Origin: Crotophaga sulcirostris
Lineage: Eukaryota; Chordata; Aves; Cuculiformes; Crotophagidae
Assembly (NCBI GenBank): GCA_013397455.1
Contig: VYZB01000122.1
Location: 2,056,783 to 2,120,782, forward strand
Reading direction: 5' to 3'
Length of the DNA stretch: 64,000 bases
The notes beneath the pieces were generated by a model. It was not told the DNA's origin, did no database searches, and was given only the letters and a program-made list of their open reading frames with translations. This document shows positions 23,802 through 37,665 of this stretch, piece after piece. The position numbers and the translations under genes were made by a program. How positions within the stretch are numbered: position 1 is the stretch's first letter; the number at the start of each line of letters is the position of its first letter.

Positions 23802-26800
23802 AATCTGCATATCATATGAACTTGCAGTACAACCGAGTTTGATCTGTAAAGCATTATGAGCATTATGGAAACTCGTGTCAGCTGCTCTGAGTGTACACAC
23901 ACATGCACAAGACCTAGTCTTAGTTTCACTCACATATGATATATGCACACTCACACACATCCTTTTTTTTGTCTCTGTATTTCATTCTGAATCCAACAAG
24001 CATGGAGAAAGAACAGAAGGATTTTTTTCCGGGTTGGTATGCTTTCAACCTCTAGAGTTAGTAAATGGATGGACTGCAAAAACGTTAATGTCGTTGTTGT
24101 CCAACCTCCTTCCTGAAATAATTGACAGGAAGATTCTAGTCAATTTCTTATGACTGACTGCAAGAGGAAAGACAAATTACAGTGCTGCAAATGGTGCTTT
24201 AGTACATGCTATCAAAGTCGTGAAACAAACTGGTTAGTTTAAAATTCTGTGTAGATTGCTCATTGGCATATATGGATACTGGAAGTCTATTTTGGCAATT
24301 CCTGGCATTCCGTATGTGTGATGGCATTTTATTTGGGGAGATGTACCTTAGTCTAATGACAAACAAATAGCATTCCCATCTGTATTTGATTATAGCAAGG
24401 AGGATGTAGAGGAAACAGCTCTTTCCTATGGGCTGAAGCGTCAAGTCACTTTGAGGTTTTCTTCTTTGCCTATTTTTAGGAGAAGCATAGGCTTCCACTT
24501 TTTTAATGATGATTTTGTATAAAGTACAAGTCTTATAAGGATACATCTCTAGTTTTAAATTAGTGTGTGCAGGACCACTCTCTCACACTGAAACCAAATG
24601 GCACAAAACATCCTGCACTGATACTGTTAAAATTTCTAGCCTTCAGAAAGGGGACTGTGTATGTGGACTGTTTCCTGGATACTACTGGCTCCTGGAGCAA
24701 GTGTAGGAGGAGCTGGGATAAATGATATCTCTGGTGGGAGCTGTGCTGGGGGTCATTCCAACAAACATTACAGATAATGAAATTTCCAATGCCTGGAAAT
24801 ATTTATTGGTACTATTTAATCAGCTTGTGCAGATGTAGCCTTGGTGGCTTCTAATAGAGCACTTACAGCTGGGTAAAAAAGTTAGGGACAAATGATAATT
24901 ATATTCTGATTGCAATAAAATACCAAAATGTACTGATGGTACTTTCATGTAATGAGGTACTACTTGAGGATAAACTAATTTGTGCCCCATGCCAACCTTT
25001 TAGCTGTCTGATTTTAGGTCTATTTCTAATATGTTGGTTTGATGTGTGCATGTATGGCATTTGTGCTCTGCAAAATCTTCTAATGAATCTGGGTTTAAGG
25101 TGTGATTGAATTATATGCCAGATGTTGATGGTGCCTTTAAATGAAAACACACTGTAGCCTGTAGTTAGACCAGCATCATTCTAAATAACTAGTCAGGAAA
25201 TGTACACCATGTGTTTACACAAGCTAATCTTCTGGATATGTTTCACGGGATTGTTTAACCTGTTGGTGTGAAAATCAAAATTCAGATTATTTTCATTCTT
25301 TACTGAAGCGCCTGAAAAACCGTGATCAAATCTGCAGTGTATCAACTTCGTTATTGTAGGAGGAGCTTAATCGAAAAGGTGTTTTTTATAGCTGCTGTAC
25401 CATTAGGAACTGCAATGGAGACTGGAATGGAGTTGCTTATAAGTTTGTAAATGAGGACTCCCTGCTAGGCTTCCCCTTAACCTGTCAAGAATATTGTGAA
25501 TAAGCTTTGAGTATCTGCACCTTTCAAGAATGGGGCACATAGTAGGAGAGGCTGGAGATACCCCTTTAGCAGAAGGGGTGATGTAAAAGGAGAGTGAGAT
25601 CAAGGAGGACTGTTGTGATTGCCTCTCCACAGCAGTAGGAGCAGATATTGGAACAGAGGTGTAGTCACTCACTGTTTAGAACAACTCAGCTTCTGCTCTG
25701 CTGAACTGGCTATGGCCTCTTTTACCTGCATGCATTGGTTTTGTTGAAGAAACAGGGAGAAGAAAGTTAATGGTGGTCAGTGTTCTTAGTTGTACTCTGA
25801 GATAGTGATTCACTTTTCAGATTGTCTTCAGAGCTGCTTTGGAACAATGTCTTTAACAGCATTTATAGGTAAAATTGATCAAGGCTTCTATAAAAAAAAA
25901 CTCTGCTGTACCAAATTTCTCTGCTTAATTGAGCAAAATCCTAGCAGGTATGCATTTTAACCAGTAAATTAATACATTGAACTTTTATATCTCTGCCGAG
26001 CCTGTCTGAAGTGCAGTCATGAGAACAGAGTACTGTCACTAAGCTCTGCCTTCAGGGACCACAGCTGCACATTTTGGAGTTGTCTCCAGGCTGCCCTTGC
26101 AATCAATAGTTACTGTAATTACAAATGAAATAAGGGAGTCTTAAAGTGGCGGGTGCGTTTAATAACATATTATAATAGCATAGCAATGAATTGAGGATTA
26201 ATCAAAACTTTTAAAACTGATTCTGAAATGATTTATTGAATTGCATTTGGCTTGTGCTGTATGCCTGTTGAAAATAATTTACTTAAAAAATTGTATTGCA
26301 AATTCCCTCTTAATTGAACATGGTATGCTTCGGGGTGAAAGAGAAGATATTAAAATATGAGTAACAGATGTGATGTTTGCTAATGGATATCACAAGCCAT
26401 ATATTTTCCTCATCCTGTTATTTATTTATCTGTAGATTAAGCCTTTGCCTTTTAAAAAGATAAGATTCATTTCTTCCTATGAAGTTTCTGTTATTTTCCA
26501 GAGGGCTGAAAAGTTCATCTTTGCCTCATAAATCAGTAAGTGAAGAATAGCCAAGTATAACAGTTATGTACCGTAATGTTACTGTTACTGTAGGATTATT
26601 AAGTCTCAATCTGGACTTAAAAATTTTAGGTGCATAACACAGCATTTGGGGTCTGAGCTAAAGATTCCTGGAGGTAATAAATACTTTTGCATTCATCTCA
26701 GTGGACTCTGTAACAAATCTTTTGTGGCCGTGTTCTGCCACAGATTCCAGATGTGGCCAGGTAGGCTGGCTCTTATCCTAGGTTAATTTTAGAGAAATTC

Positions 26801-28718
26801 TGTTTCCACAGGCACAGTTCTTCTTATATTGACCAGGAATGACAGCATGCGCATACCTATATGTTCAGTATCCTGACTTATGTTGCTGCTGACACCCTTG
26901 CTCTGCCTCCTCTTAAGTGCTCTGAGCAGCCACTGTCTCTCTTTTGTGCCATGGGATGATATAGCATCTGAAGGAAGCCAGAGTTCTTGAGGTTTCTCTA
27001 AGAGCAAAAACTGGTTTTGGAGATACAGGGATGGGGAGATACTAAGCTTACTTCCCAGCTACTTCTCTTATTGCCTCTTACACTTTCCCTCAAGAAGAGT
27101 GGTGATTTGGTTTAACACTTCAAATAAACTGTTTCTTTAACTCATTGCTAAATCAACTTGAATTAGATTTCTTCTAACACAAATTGCATATCTTTGCTCT
27201 GGAGTAAGTATGAAAAACTTGAGAATTTGAAGGTGTTTTTCCTCACTTATTTAAGTAAAGAAATGGAAAAAAACCCTGCCTTACCTCACAGCACCCCTCC
27301 CAACCAACCATTAGAAATGTATTAAAAACATACTTTATGTTTCTACTGGTAACTGTTGTCTGAGCATTTACTTCAATGCTCACAAGTCAGAAATTTGACA
27401 GTAAACCAGTTAATAAAGCTTTGCTGTGAGAAAAAATTACTTTGATGAAAGCATGGGAAATTTAAACCCCTTCAGTTTCAATTTCCTCTTAGTTTTCTCC
27501 ATAGGTCTATTGAGAATGAAAATGTCTTTTAAGACATATATCTAATCTTGTTGTGATAGAATAATATTCTTTAAAGTCCTTTTCTTATTCTAATGTAGCA
27601 GTCTTTTTACCACTTCTGCTGATACTTAGAACTGCAGCCCAATATATTCTACTGGTGAGAAGCTAGAGTTCTGATTTTATGGCAAGTAACCTCAATCTGT
27701 CACAAACGAACTTCATAGTCTATATAACTTCTTGCAAAGAACATATATTTTAAATATTTTTAATAGCTTAATTTAGCCGTTCGTGTGTGTTTCCATAGAG
27801 GCAGAATGTAGCTTTCTGAACAGCTTTTTCACAAAAATGCTGCAAAGTATTATGCCCTCTTTCGTTAGTCATTCTCTTTAACTCATATTAAATTCTAAGA
27901 CATCATCCTACTTTTCAGATTTATTTCCTTCCAAAACTTACTGTTCAAATTTTCAAAACATAACCAATTTATTTACCAATTCTTAATGCTCCCTTGTGAC
28001 TCTGCGCAATACAGATTACAAGAAATAAGGGTGGACTGGATTTACACATATACCAGCAGGTACTAGAAAGATCATTTTATGCAACAGCCATCTGGAAAAC
28101 TTTCACCGAAAAGACAGTTGCTGCCCCTGCAAATGGGAACTAATGAGGTGCTACTTTTTTCTTGCAGTGATCTTCCACATAATCCTACCTGAGGTGGATA
28201 GGGGCACTCTAGGCTGAGACTAATGTCCTGGTTCAGGATAGTCCAGTGTAATCACAGAGTAATTGGGGGACCCCTTCTCACGTTTTGCAGACCAAATTAA
28301 TGTGTTATTTGCCAGCGTTGAGCGGATGCATAGAATTTTATGCGTTACTTCCACTTCTGGTCTCTGTGAGTGTTAGGGCAGGTGAAGCTTGGTGCCTGGG
28401 TATCCATAGTTGCTAGTACATAACAACATATGGTCTGGAGAGCACAATGAATGTATTGGATCATGCTGAGCAACTTCATTGTGTTTGGTGGGATGCATCA
28501 CAAGTGATAGGTCAGGCTGATGTTTAATACCAACTTTATCTACCTGTGTGACCTCTGTCTGCCCTATGTACCATAGGACTGATGTAGTTGTGCAGAAAGA
28601 TGGGAAGGTGTGATTTGTTACCAATAGACTTTTGCTAGGAAAAACCTTCAGAGCATTAAAATGGAACCTAACCTCTTTGACTCTCTCTGGCTTGTGTTGC
28701 CATTTTGCAATGCTGATA

Positions 28719-28742
28719 ACAGAGTATAACACAGAGTATAAC
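28719..28742. repeat. Tandem duplication of a 12-mer at a CR1 5' junction
   Basis: ACAGAGTATAAC occurs twice in direct succession, at 28719-28730 and 28731-28742, exactly where the CR1 fragment begins. Confidence 0.85.
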
Positions 28743-28860
28743 CTCCCAGGGGAGGCTGTGGCTTCTCCATCCTTGCAGGTATTCCAAAGCCATCTGATCC
28801 TGGGCAATCAGATGACCTCCCGAGGTCCCTTCCAACCTCAGCTCTTCTGTGATCCTGCAA
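28741..28860 (+). mobile_element. CR1 LINE 3' end (sense), short 5'-truncated copy
   Basis: The stretch opens with GGGGAGGCTGTGGCTTCTCC, continues through GGTATTCCAAAGCCATCTG and CCTGGGCAATC, then CCGAGGTCCCTTCCAACCTC, and ends in TCTTCTGTGATCCTG, the CR1 3' terminal motif. Only about 120 bp of the 3' end is present, a typical result of incomplete reverse transcription. A small internal deletion relative to related copies is likely between CATCTG and ATCCTGGGC. Confidence 0.93.
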
Positions 28861-31800
28861 TATCTTTGCCATTGTAGATGCCTGTTTAGTACAAGGGGTC
28901 AATTCGATATACTGGTAAGGCATTTTTAATGTAGACGTGACTCGCAGTAGCTTTGCTCATGGTATGCTATACTGTACCTGTTCTGTCTGTATTGCATTGC
29001 AGCAACTACTTTTGTCTGGCAAGGATTTAGGTAGAGAGCAAGGATACTGTGTGGAAAGCTGCATTTTGGTTGTCTGTACATTCACTGAGCTGGAATTTGG
29101 TAGATTCTCTTGTGCTGACAGTCTGGAATTTTTGTGACCAGTGAGATCCAAGACAGGTTAAAAAAAATAAAAATACAAAAGTGCCTACAGATAAGAAACA
29201 TTGATAAATTCTTATTCTATGGGCATTTATTGTACTTTTGATGTTGGAAAATGTAGTTCTGAAATTATTATTTTTTTTGGGGCAACTGTGTGGCAAGAGT
29301 AATCTATTAGTGTGAAAACCAGTAGCTTTTGTTTATATTTGGTAAATGTTCTAACAACAAACTTGCTAGCTTCTGTCAAAATAAAACAACTGAAATTTCT
29401 GTTTCGTAGTTTTAATTTTGTCAAATAAATAAACTTTGACTTCATTTAAATGAAACTCTTTTAAGCCCTATTTTTCTGCGCAGGATAAGCTTCAGTAGCT
29501 GAACCTGGCCAAAATGAACTTTTGCTAGTTCTTGCCTTTTGTAGTGTCCTTAAGGTCCTAAGTAAAGTTGGTCCTAAACTGACCAGCTTCTTTTTTGTAA
29601 ATGAACAGTGAAAATAAGAGCATATAAGTAGTAGTTACAATGAGACCTTAAAACAGAGTTTATAGTAGAAGCAAACTGTCCCTGGCAGTCCAGATGCTTT
29701 TCTAATAAAACCTTCTGCAGACTTCCCTGGGTGTGAGGGATGAATGAGTTGTGAACGTTTCATGTTTGTGTCCTTGCTGTCTGGCTGGGTGTAGTGCTGT
29801 CTGGAAGAATAATGAGAGGGGCCACAATGCTTCCTCCCACTCCTGACCCCTCTTTAGCCTGCCAGCGCAGGGGGCCTGTCACGTCTGCAAATTGTATCCG
29901 ACTGGTAAAGGACTCCAGAGTCGATGGTAAGGAGGTGCAAGAAAGGGACCTGACTCCAGTCACTTCCTAGGTGCTTTTTCCTTGATTGCGATACCTATCA
30001 CTTTGTTCCTATAATCGCTCTCTATTTTGCATTGCATAAAACATGCATGAGTCTGTTGTTTTACAGACTGATCCGTTCAGTTCAATCTCATGCCATAATA
30101 AGCATGGAGCTTGGCACTGAGTAGAGGATTTGTGTAGCCATTTGAAAGCATCGAGTGATTGTGCAATATATATAGAGACAGGAGAAAAGCATATTTTGTT
30201 TTCTTTTAGGTTATCCAGGAATGGTTTGTCTAGTTGGTTTTAAAGAAAATAGTTTTCTAATGGAAAAATTGTTTTCTAGTGTTCGGTTCAAATTACTTCG
30301 GATTTCAGAGTTTTGTAGATAAGTCTGTTTGTTTATTTTTTTTTAAAACTAATCAGAAGTGAAAATGAACTCTCAGTTGTGCCATATACTTCAATACTCT
30401 TGTGTGTAGCACCTGTATTTACATATTCACAAAATAAGACACCTAAGTTAGGTGTTAAAACCTGATCTGGGAGAAGTCTTGATTATGAAATGCTGTGCTA
30501 ACCACCCAGCCTTTTCACTCCTTGTAAATCAAGAACCAATACTGGTCTTCTCTTTCTAGAACACAATTACTGTGGGTGTTTTTCTTCATATTTGTCTAAC
30601 TATTTACTTACACATTCTTATACAAAGAAAAACTAGCAAAAGCTTAAGTCATCGTTAAGTACTGAGAAGTCAAAATATGTCTTTATATAGACATTTTCAA
30701 ATATGAATATATGTTTTCTAATCTTCTACATGGAGAAGAGGAAAAGCACATTGAGATGAATAAAGTCTTTTTTGAGGGGAAAAAGGAAAAAAAAACCTTT
30801 CAACCCAAGTCCTTTTGTATGGATATTATTTTCATTGACACTTTTGTAACAGCATGTGTCAAAAGCTGGACTTTAACAAGTGCAACAAAGTAGTCTTATT
30901 TTGTGATCTTCAAGAGGAAAACTATTTGCGATAGTGATTTTTTTTTTTAAAAGCGTAGGAGTTGGAAATGGGAATGTGACAGTATAATAGTGTATTGAAG
31001 TCATATTTTGTTGAAGAAATTAAAAAAGAAATACTTGATTGGATATGACTAATTAATGAAACAAAATCTGGTGTATCTAGAAGTGTGTGCTCGGAGCAGG
31101 AAGATTTTGAGGTTTTTGTTTGTGCTTCATAGAGAAGGTATTTTAACCTCCCTAATATGCAAAATACCTCAAAATGAGAGTAAGTACAAGTAGTAACTTG
31201 TGCATTCTTTCTGACTTTATAGGGCTAAAAAGTAGAAAAGATTTGAGCTCTAGACTTTCATGAAGTATGTTAGCAAAACAGATGATAAGATCAATAACAT
31301 AAATATAACCAAAATGACCCTTGTAGTGTAAAGGTTTAGAATTTTCTTCTGCATGCATATTTATTATTCACTATTAATCATTAACTTACTCTTTGGAAGC
31401 ACAGACAGACTTTTATCTTGAGGTTTTGTGAGTCAAGGAATACAAATAAAGGTTTTCCAAAAAATAATAATAAAAAACAATAAAAAGAATTAAGGAAAAT
31501 ATTCAGAGAGGAACTGAGTATTCAGCTTTTGCTTTAGTTGTGCTACTACTGTCTCAGGACCTGTGACATAGCTCCTTTATGTAATAAATTATTATGTCTA
31601 ACGTGTTTAAGTTTTATGTCTTGTCTAGTCATAATATTTGAGCGCTAGTGGATGAGCACTCGTTAATAAAATCAAACCAATTGTAAAGATGTTTTGCAGT
31701 GATCATTTCAGTAACAGTTCAGTAACACTGAATCATGCTGAGGTGCCCAATACTGTTTCTGTAGGTATGAAGTCTTGGGTAGGACTATGCTGTAGTGAGC

Positions 31801-34800
31801 AAGTGTGACTGACATGCACACAGATGTTCCCAGGCTAGTTTTCATGTATCTATTTCAGGGCCTGATAGTTTGGAAACATTGGTGACTTGAGCTTCACCTC
31901 TAGTGTAGATTTGTAGGGACATGATCAAGTTCATGCTTTCCCGCTAGTGATACCTATGCTAACCAATGTAGAGCTAAATTAGTAAGTCTGCAGCACAGAT
32001 GGACTCTAAAAAGTCAGTGAAATGCTACCCTAATCAAGTTGACAAGGGGTTTCCACTGCCAAATGGTTTGCGGCAGTATGCAAGAAAGAACATTTTTTTC
32101 TGACCTGTTAACAAGAAGTTCTACAATAACCATAGCTGCAGAATTGTGTGGGCACTTCCTTGTGTAAACAAGCCCTGCCCTCTGTTTGAAGAGGATAAGT
32201 GTGCAGCCTTTTGCTGTGCTACTGAGACTTTGGCCTTAGCATGTTGCCGATAAGGATCTCTTTATCCCACATATTACATTTACCTTGTGCATTTTGAGTC
32301 TTTTATGACCTAATTTGTGGGTATTTAGGGAATGAGGAATGGCAGCATTTGGTTTATAATTCAAACTGAAGTGATTTCTCTACTTCTTGCTAACTGTGTA
32401 TGTTCACATAAAGAGACCAGAAGGGTGAAGTTGACAGGAGCTTGGAATAACCTTACTCAGCTCAGGGTCTTAGGTGGTGAAGGTACAAATAGAAGAGTTC
32501 ACCTTAAAAAAATAAAAAAGAAAAAAAAAAAGAACTTATTTTATAGGATGGGGTTAAACTTCTGGACTCCAAACTGGTGATGTTTTGGGTCTAAATTAGT
32601 GTTCTGTTTCACTGAACATAAATATTTATTATTTTTGTGATGCACAAAATTACTTGTGTGTCTGCTCATGGGAAAGTTATTTGACCAGAAACTCATAGTT
32701 TGCCCAATACTTATCTGTAGAAACAAGAACATCTTTTCAATATTGCTCATTTGGAGGAAATTTAATAAGGAAAGTAGGAAAGTATTTCTAAAAACCTGTA
32801 TTTGAAATCATATGGGATTTTGTATATGAAAAAATCTACCATAGACTTGGCACAAGCAGATGCAGATATCTTAAGTTTCTGTTTTGATTCTCCTTAATGT
32901 GTATTTCCCAACTGCCAAAGTATTTTTTTCTGTTCAGTTTCCTTTAAGGGCATGAGTATTCTTTTAATCATGAGCTGGCTGCTCATGGCATTCTTTAAAA
33001 CACTTGCTCAGCTGCTTCCTAACTCAGGATCAATAACTTCATAGATAATTAAACTCACCACCTCCTAAAGATAGATGTCATCTTCTATGTAGCTTACACT
33101 CCCACCCTCCTGCTCATCCTTTTTGACAGCCTCTGCTTATGCTAATCTGCCAAGTTGAATATTAATACATCAGTGCCAGAATGCCTGGCCTTAGCCAGTG
33201 AACGATCCTGTGCAAACAGCTGCGCTGCAAGCATTGTAACCTCATAGCTTGAAATGCAGGGACATATTTATTATCCTAAATATAGCTAACAGCAACAGAA
33301 ATGCAAAATTTTACTTAAATATCAGCCCAGCTTTTGTTCTTATGATATTTTGCTTGAAATTATTGTTTCAAAAGTTTAGGAGTATTTTTGAGACTTTAAA
33401 ACTAGTGTACACTGATGTTATTTTTCTATCTTTAGGTACAATATGGAACTTTTGATTTTTATTAAAGCACAGCTAGATGACTGTCACAAATGCATAACCT
33501 TGAACAGCTAAACTGATCTGAAATCTATAACTCTTGTTATGAAACATGAGATTGTTCTGCAGCAAAAGACTTCAAACTGATGTAAAAGATGCAGTCTTTA
33601 TTTAGAAAAAAAATGTGTGTTCATGGTTTAATGTTTTTGATCTAATACAGCATAGTTAGTGTACTCATTAAATATACTTGGAATTGTTCCTGAATTGTGT
33701 TTTTGGCCACCCTAGAATAAGTTCTGTTTTGTGTATAGATACTTCCAGTGTAAGATAAAGCAGATATATTCCTTCTTAAGGCAATTCCTGGGTTCTTTGT
33801 TCTTTTACTTCACAGAATTTAACTTTGTCATTTCATATTCTTTCAAATAAATGTAGTATCCAGATCCAGACTTTCTCTGTTAAATAATTAGAGACTTTAA
33901 GAAGACAGACTAGACAAATCTCAAAAAAACCTAATCTATATAGTGCAGATTGTAGGCCTTTTGGTTATGTTCTGGAAGAGTATACATCTTAACAATATTT
34001 GCAAAAGGTTTTGCCAGATCAAAGGAAGTTTGATGTGCAAAACACAGTGATATAAATTGGTAGGGGGAAAAGATGTTTCTAGCCTTTGGTGCAGAAACTG
34101 TCTACTTTCGGTCAGTGTTTGCTGATCAGTGACATTTCATTTTTGTGTAACTTGCTGTGATGTCTTAGATTTCTGGGAAGAAAATGCTGAAGTTTGAGGT
34201 TATTCCTAAAGGGCATTTATATACTTATAATTTTGTATCCCTACATAAAGACGACTGCTGCTTCTACAGTAGCCTGAAACACAGTAGGTTTTTATCAGTG
34301 AAGCTACAAGTTTACTTTCTGTTTGTAAAGCAATGGGACACTAGTAGCTTACTACTTTCAAAGGTCAGTATGTCTCCTGGAAGAAATCCTTCTTGGCTTC
34401 TCTGTAAAAACTCTCTTTTGAAACAAATCAAATCAGTTAATAATAATGGGCTATGATGAAAGACCTGGTAGCTCTTGAGTTGTTGTCTTAGTACTTAGAA
34501 GAAAAAATGACTAATGAGTCTACGTATAAGTTAATGTGAAATTATGACTTAGAAAATAGTAGGAACATATTTTTGTTAAAGTTAGTATGTGTCTTGATAC
34601 GTGTAGAAAGGTTAGTACTTTTTTATACAGCTGTCCCCAAAAAATCCATTCAGGAATGAATCGCCAAAGAAAAATATGCATAGAATGTGTAATAACTGCA
34701 TTCCCATTCATCTGTTGCATAATTTTTAGTAGTGGATACCTTTTTAATATTGCAGAACACTGAAACGGATACAAAATTAATTTGTATAAATTTTCCTATG

Positions 34801-37270
34801 GATATATTTTAGAACATTCAAATGTAATGTGAATATTCTTATATGATAATTGTGTGTTTGTGGCAAAGTCTTTTATTTTACTCCATTAAATTTAAATCTT
34901 AATACAGTCATTTGAATCTAATCTTGTCGTGGGGGGTAAGGGAATGGGTTGAGAGCAAGGTAATCACTTTTCTCTGTAGCAACTGCCTCGGTTTGCTCAT
35001 TCCTAATTCATTATTCTCTCCTCTCAGCTTCGCTTTTTAATAAAATGTTAGTAACATAGTAAAATAGACACTTTCCTGTTTAAAGTACTAAACTGTTAGG
35101 ACTATCCTAATGGATTTAATCGAAACAATTTAAAAGCTTCTAATTAGTCAGCAACTTTAATGCAAGTGCTGGCAGGTTTTTAATAAAATTGTAAGTAATA
35201 TGTGATAAAATATTCTTGATTCTCAATATCATACATATTAAAGGAAAACAATATATTAAATAAACATAAAATGAATTAATAACTTTGAAAAATCATTCTT
35301 GTGTATTAGGGTAATAAAATTAACAGATATCTACTGAGTGCTTGTGTTATAGCCCTGCCATTACTCTACCAATACCCATTTGTGGCAACTTATGTGTAGG
35401 CAAGGAGTTATCTCCTGTGACTGCTATGTTTCAGCGTGGTACTGTAAGCATGTTGCTATGGAGAAGGGCATTTGGTGAGAGCAAGGATTCCCAACCTTGT
35501 CTCAGGTACACTTGGCTCTTGCTGCTGACACCTCTCCAAAACAGCTGCTGCTCTCTTCTGATTCACCTTTTCCCATTTTGGCTGGCTTTAGTGGTCTGGC
35601 CTCCCTTCCCTTGCCTTCCTGCTGTGCAACATGCACCCCAAAATGATTTACTCAGCAGAGTTAATTGACATGGTGGTCCACTGCATTCTTCATCTTGGAT
35701 TTGTATTTGACACAGTTTTATTCTGAAAATCTCAGCGTACTGATGTGATGAGCAGTAGCAGTTACAGCAATAGGATCGGACAGAAAGCAGCCCTAGGGCT
35801 AGATCAGAATTACCATACTTGATTAATCAAGAAGTGGAGAGGAAAAGCATGACTGGTAGTATCTTTTTTCCCCTCCATTTTATTTTGCCCCTTATTTTTT
35901 GACCACTTAAGTCGATGATGCTTGGCAGCATAAACATCCCTATTAAGCAATTAAATAGCAAAATTAATTGGAATTTACTATGAGCTGCCTAGCTCACCCT
36001 TTTCTAGTTTGTAGGCTCCATGGAACAGTTTGGTTTTTCCCTTGTTCCCTGTTTTAAAACCTCATCAGCTGTTGCTTTCTCCATAGTGAGTGATTGCAAC
36101 TGTTTATGTAGCAAGTGTATGTATTTTCCTCCCTTTGGGGCTTGGTACCATTCAAATGGTGATAGCTAAATTGCTTATTTTTCCCCTTATTATGGGTGAA
36201 CTGCTTCTTTAAGGAGTTAATTTAACCAGTTTGGACATGTTAATGATAGTGTAACATTTTTCAAACTACGTTGCTCATTACTCAATACTTTTCTCCATGA
36301 AGTCTCCTTTACTAATGGAAATAGTAATGGAGAAGCTAAAGAACACTTTTATTAACTCAGATGATGATAATTCGGGCTGGTAAAAGTTGATAAAAGGTAG
36401 TGACACTGGATACCTGGCTTGAGATACAGATAGGACTAAACCCAGCTATTTCTAGGGGGGGAATTTTTGCCCTCTCATGTCAGAAATGATGGGTGGGTCT
36501 CAGCATTTCCACTTTCTCTTCCTGCATTGGGCAGCAGATGTTCCTGAGTTGAAAAGACTCAACGGCATGCTAAAAATTCTCCAAATTTTATTGGCAGCTA
36601 AGTACCATCACTTCATATTGGGTCACTGGAGAAGGCTTCTAGGAGCCTTTTAGGAGTTGCTTATTAGTTTGATTGAGAATCCTTTAGGGGCAGTTGTTTT
36701 GTCAGAGGACATGGCTGCCTGTTACAGAAATGGAAGGAGTCTTTTATAGAAATCAAAGCCTTATTTCATTTGAAATTGATAGTAATTATCATACTGGATG
36801 CTGGATATTGATAGTGGTAGGGTATGAGCTCTTAGAATGCAATAGGGAGGGGAAGAAGGATAAAATACTGGGTTTTGATTAAAAAACCAACTATTTTTAA
36901 ATAAAATATTCTTCTGAAGATATGGAAGGTAGGCTGCAAACAAAGGGCATACTTGTTTGAGATCTAATAAGTTTAAAATACTTGCATATGTTATATGTGA
37001 CCTCAATTCTCTGACTTGTTTTTGCCCTTTTATAATCGCACTATTTCTAAAAAGAACAAGGAGGAAAGTGTGTAACATTTGGATTTGCTCTTTAAAAGCC
37101 AGCGTTCTTTGCAGCATCATTTGCCCAAACTCTGAGAGCTTAAATCAACACAGAAACTTGGAATTGTGTTCTTATTTGATAATTTGACACTAGACCTGCG
37201 TGCCCGCCTGTGCCCTAAATATGAATGATGAAACGTAAGAGTGTACAACAACATTTAAGAGTGTGATAGC
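28861..37270. other. AT-rich non-coding stretch
   Basis: No gene or repeat family is recognised. It holds an odd palindrome at 30439-30455, an 11-bp direct tandem repeat at 31707-31728, an A-rich tract at 32506-32534, and patches at about 32950-33240 and 34990-35300 that look like non-repetitive AT-rich conserved DNA. Near 30210-30322 an acceptor-like site precedes an open frame with no donor. Confidence 0.5.
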
Positions 37271-37315
37271 GTGCTTTCAGCATTGGTTTCAGCTGGTCTA
37301 AGGGCATTTCGCATG

Positions 37316-37665
37316 GATGTCTGGGGAATTGACCTTGGCTCGCTACCAGACGCCCACCCAGCTGCTCTTTCCTGCCCCGCCAGTGTCTCTCCTGGAGCCA
37401 AAGGGGAATCTTTGCTGTGGTGCCTGGAGCCCCCGCTCCCCTCCTCCTGCTCTCCCCTCGGGGCTCGCAGCGCTGTTTCTCACACGGTTTCCCTCAGCCC
37501 TGGCTGCTGGGCAGCTTTTTGCCCTTTCTGCCCCCGGCTTTCCTCAATGTGCCCGCCCGTGGCTGAGGGGCTCAGCTGGGCCCTGCGCTGGGGCTGTGCC
37601 TGGCACAGGGCAGCTCCTGCTGCTAGCAACACCTTGACACTTGCACCAGGTGCAACACGCACAGG
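37316..37665. mobile_element. GC-rich LTR-like fragment (avian endogenous retrovirus type)
   Basis: This is the most G+C- and CpG-rich part of the window. Two parts recall a common class of avian LTR: GGGGAATTGACCTTGGCTCG with the CCAGACGCCCACC that follows it, and the later GCCTGGAGC..CCCCTCCTCCTGCTC..TGTTTCTCACAC region. The middle that normally separates them appears to be lost, so it would be an internally deleted, eroded solo LTR. I see no gag, pol or env sequence beside it. Boundaries, orientation and family are uncertain, and no target-site duplication was found. A gene-associated GC-rich segment is the main alternative. Confidence 0.5.

Larger units (their letters stand above)
20471..28718. 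other. AT-rich non-coding stretch
   Basis: No gene or repeat family is recognised. Noted structures are a purine-rich tract at about 22346-22433, a perfect 22-bp palindrome at 23780-23801, and patches of average G+C (21700-22350, 22620-22900) that I cannot assign. An acceptor/donor pair brackets an open 48 nt at 25821-25868. Confidence 0.5.

Noticed and set aside
25821..25868. 48-nt in-frame stretch between TTTTCAG and GTAAAA
   Set aside because: Both splice-like sites are mediocre and the peptide is too short to judge.
28373..28807. 144-codon minus-strand open frame
   Set aside because: Its first part is the antisense of a CR1 fragment. The rest has no recognisable similarity and its length is within chance.
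30285..30300. GGTTCAAAT resembling a tRNA B box
   Set aside because: No A box or cloverleaf-compatible flanks.
30210..30322. Open frame after TTCTTTTAG
   Set aside because: No donor, no polyadenylation context and no recognisable peptide.
32506..32534. A-rich tract as the tail of a processed retrocopy
   Set aside because: It is interrupted by T and G, no gene-like sequence precedes it and no target duplication is visible. Processed retrocopies are also rare in birds.
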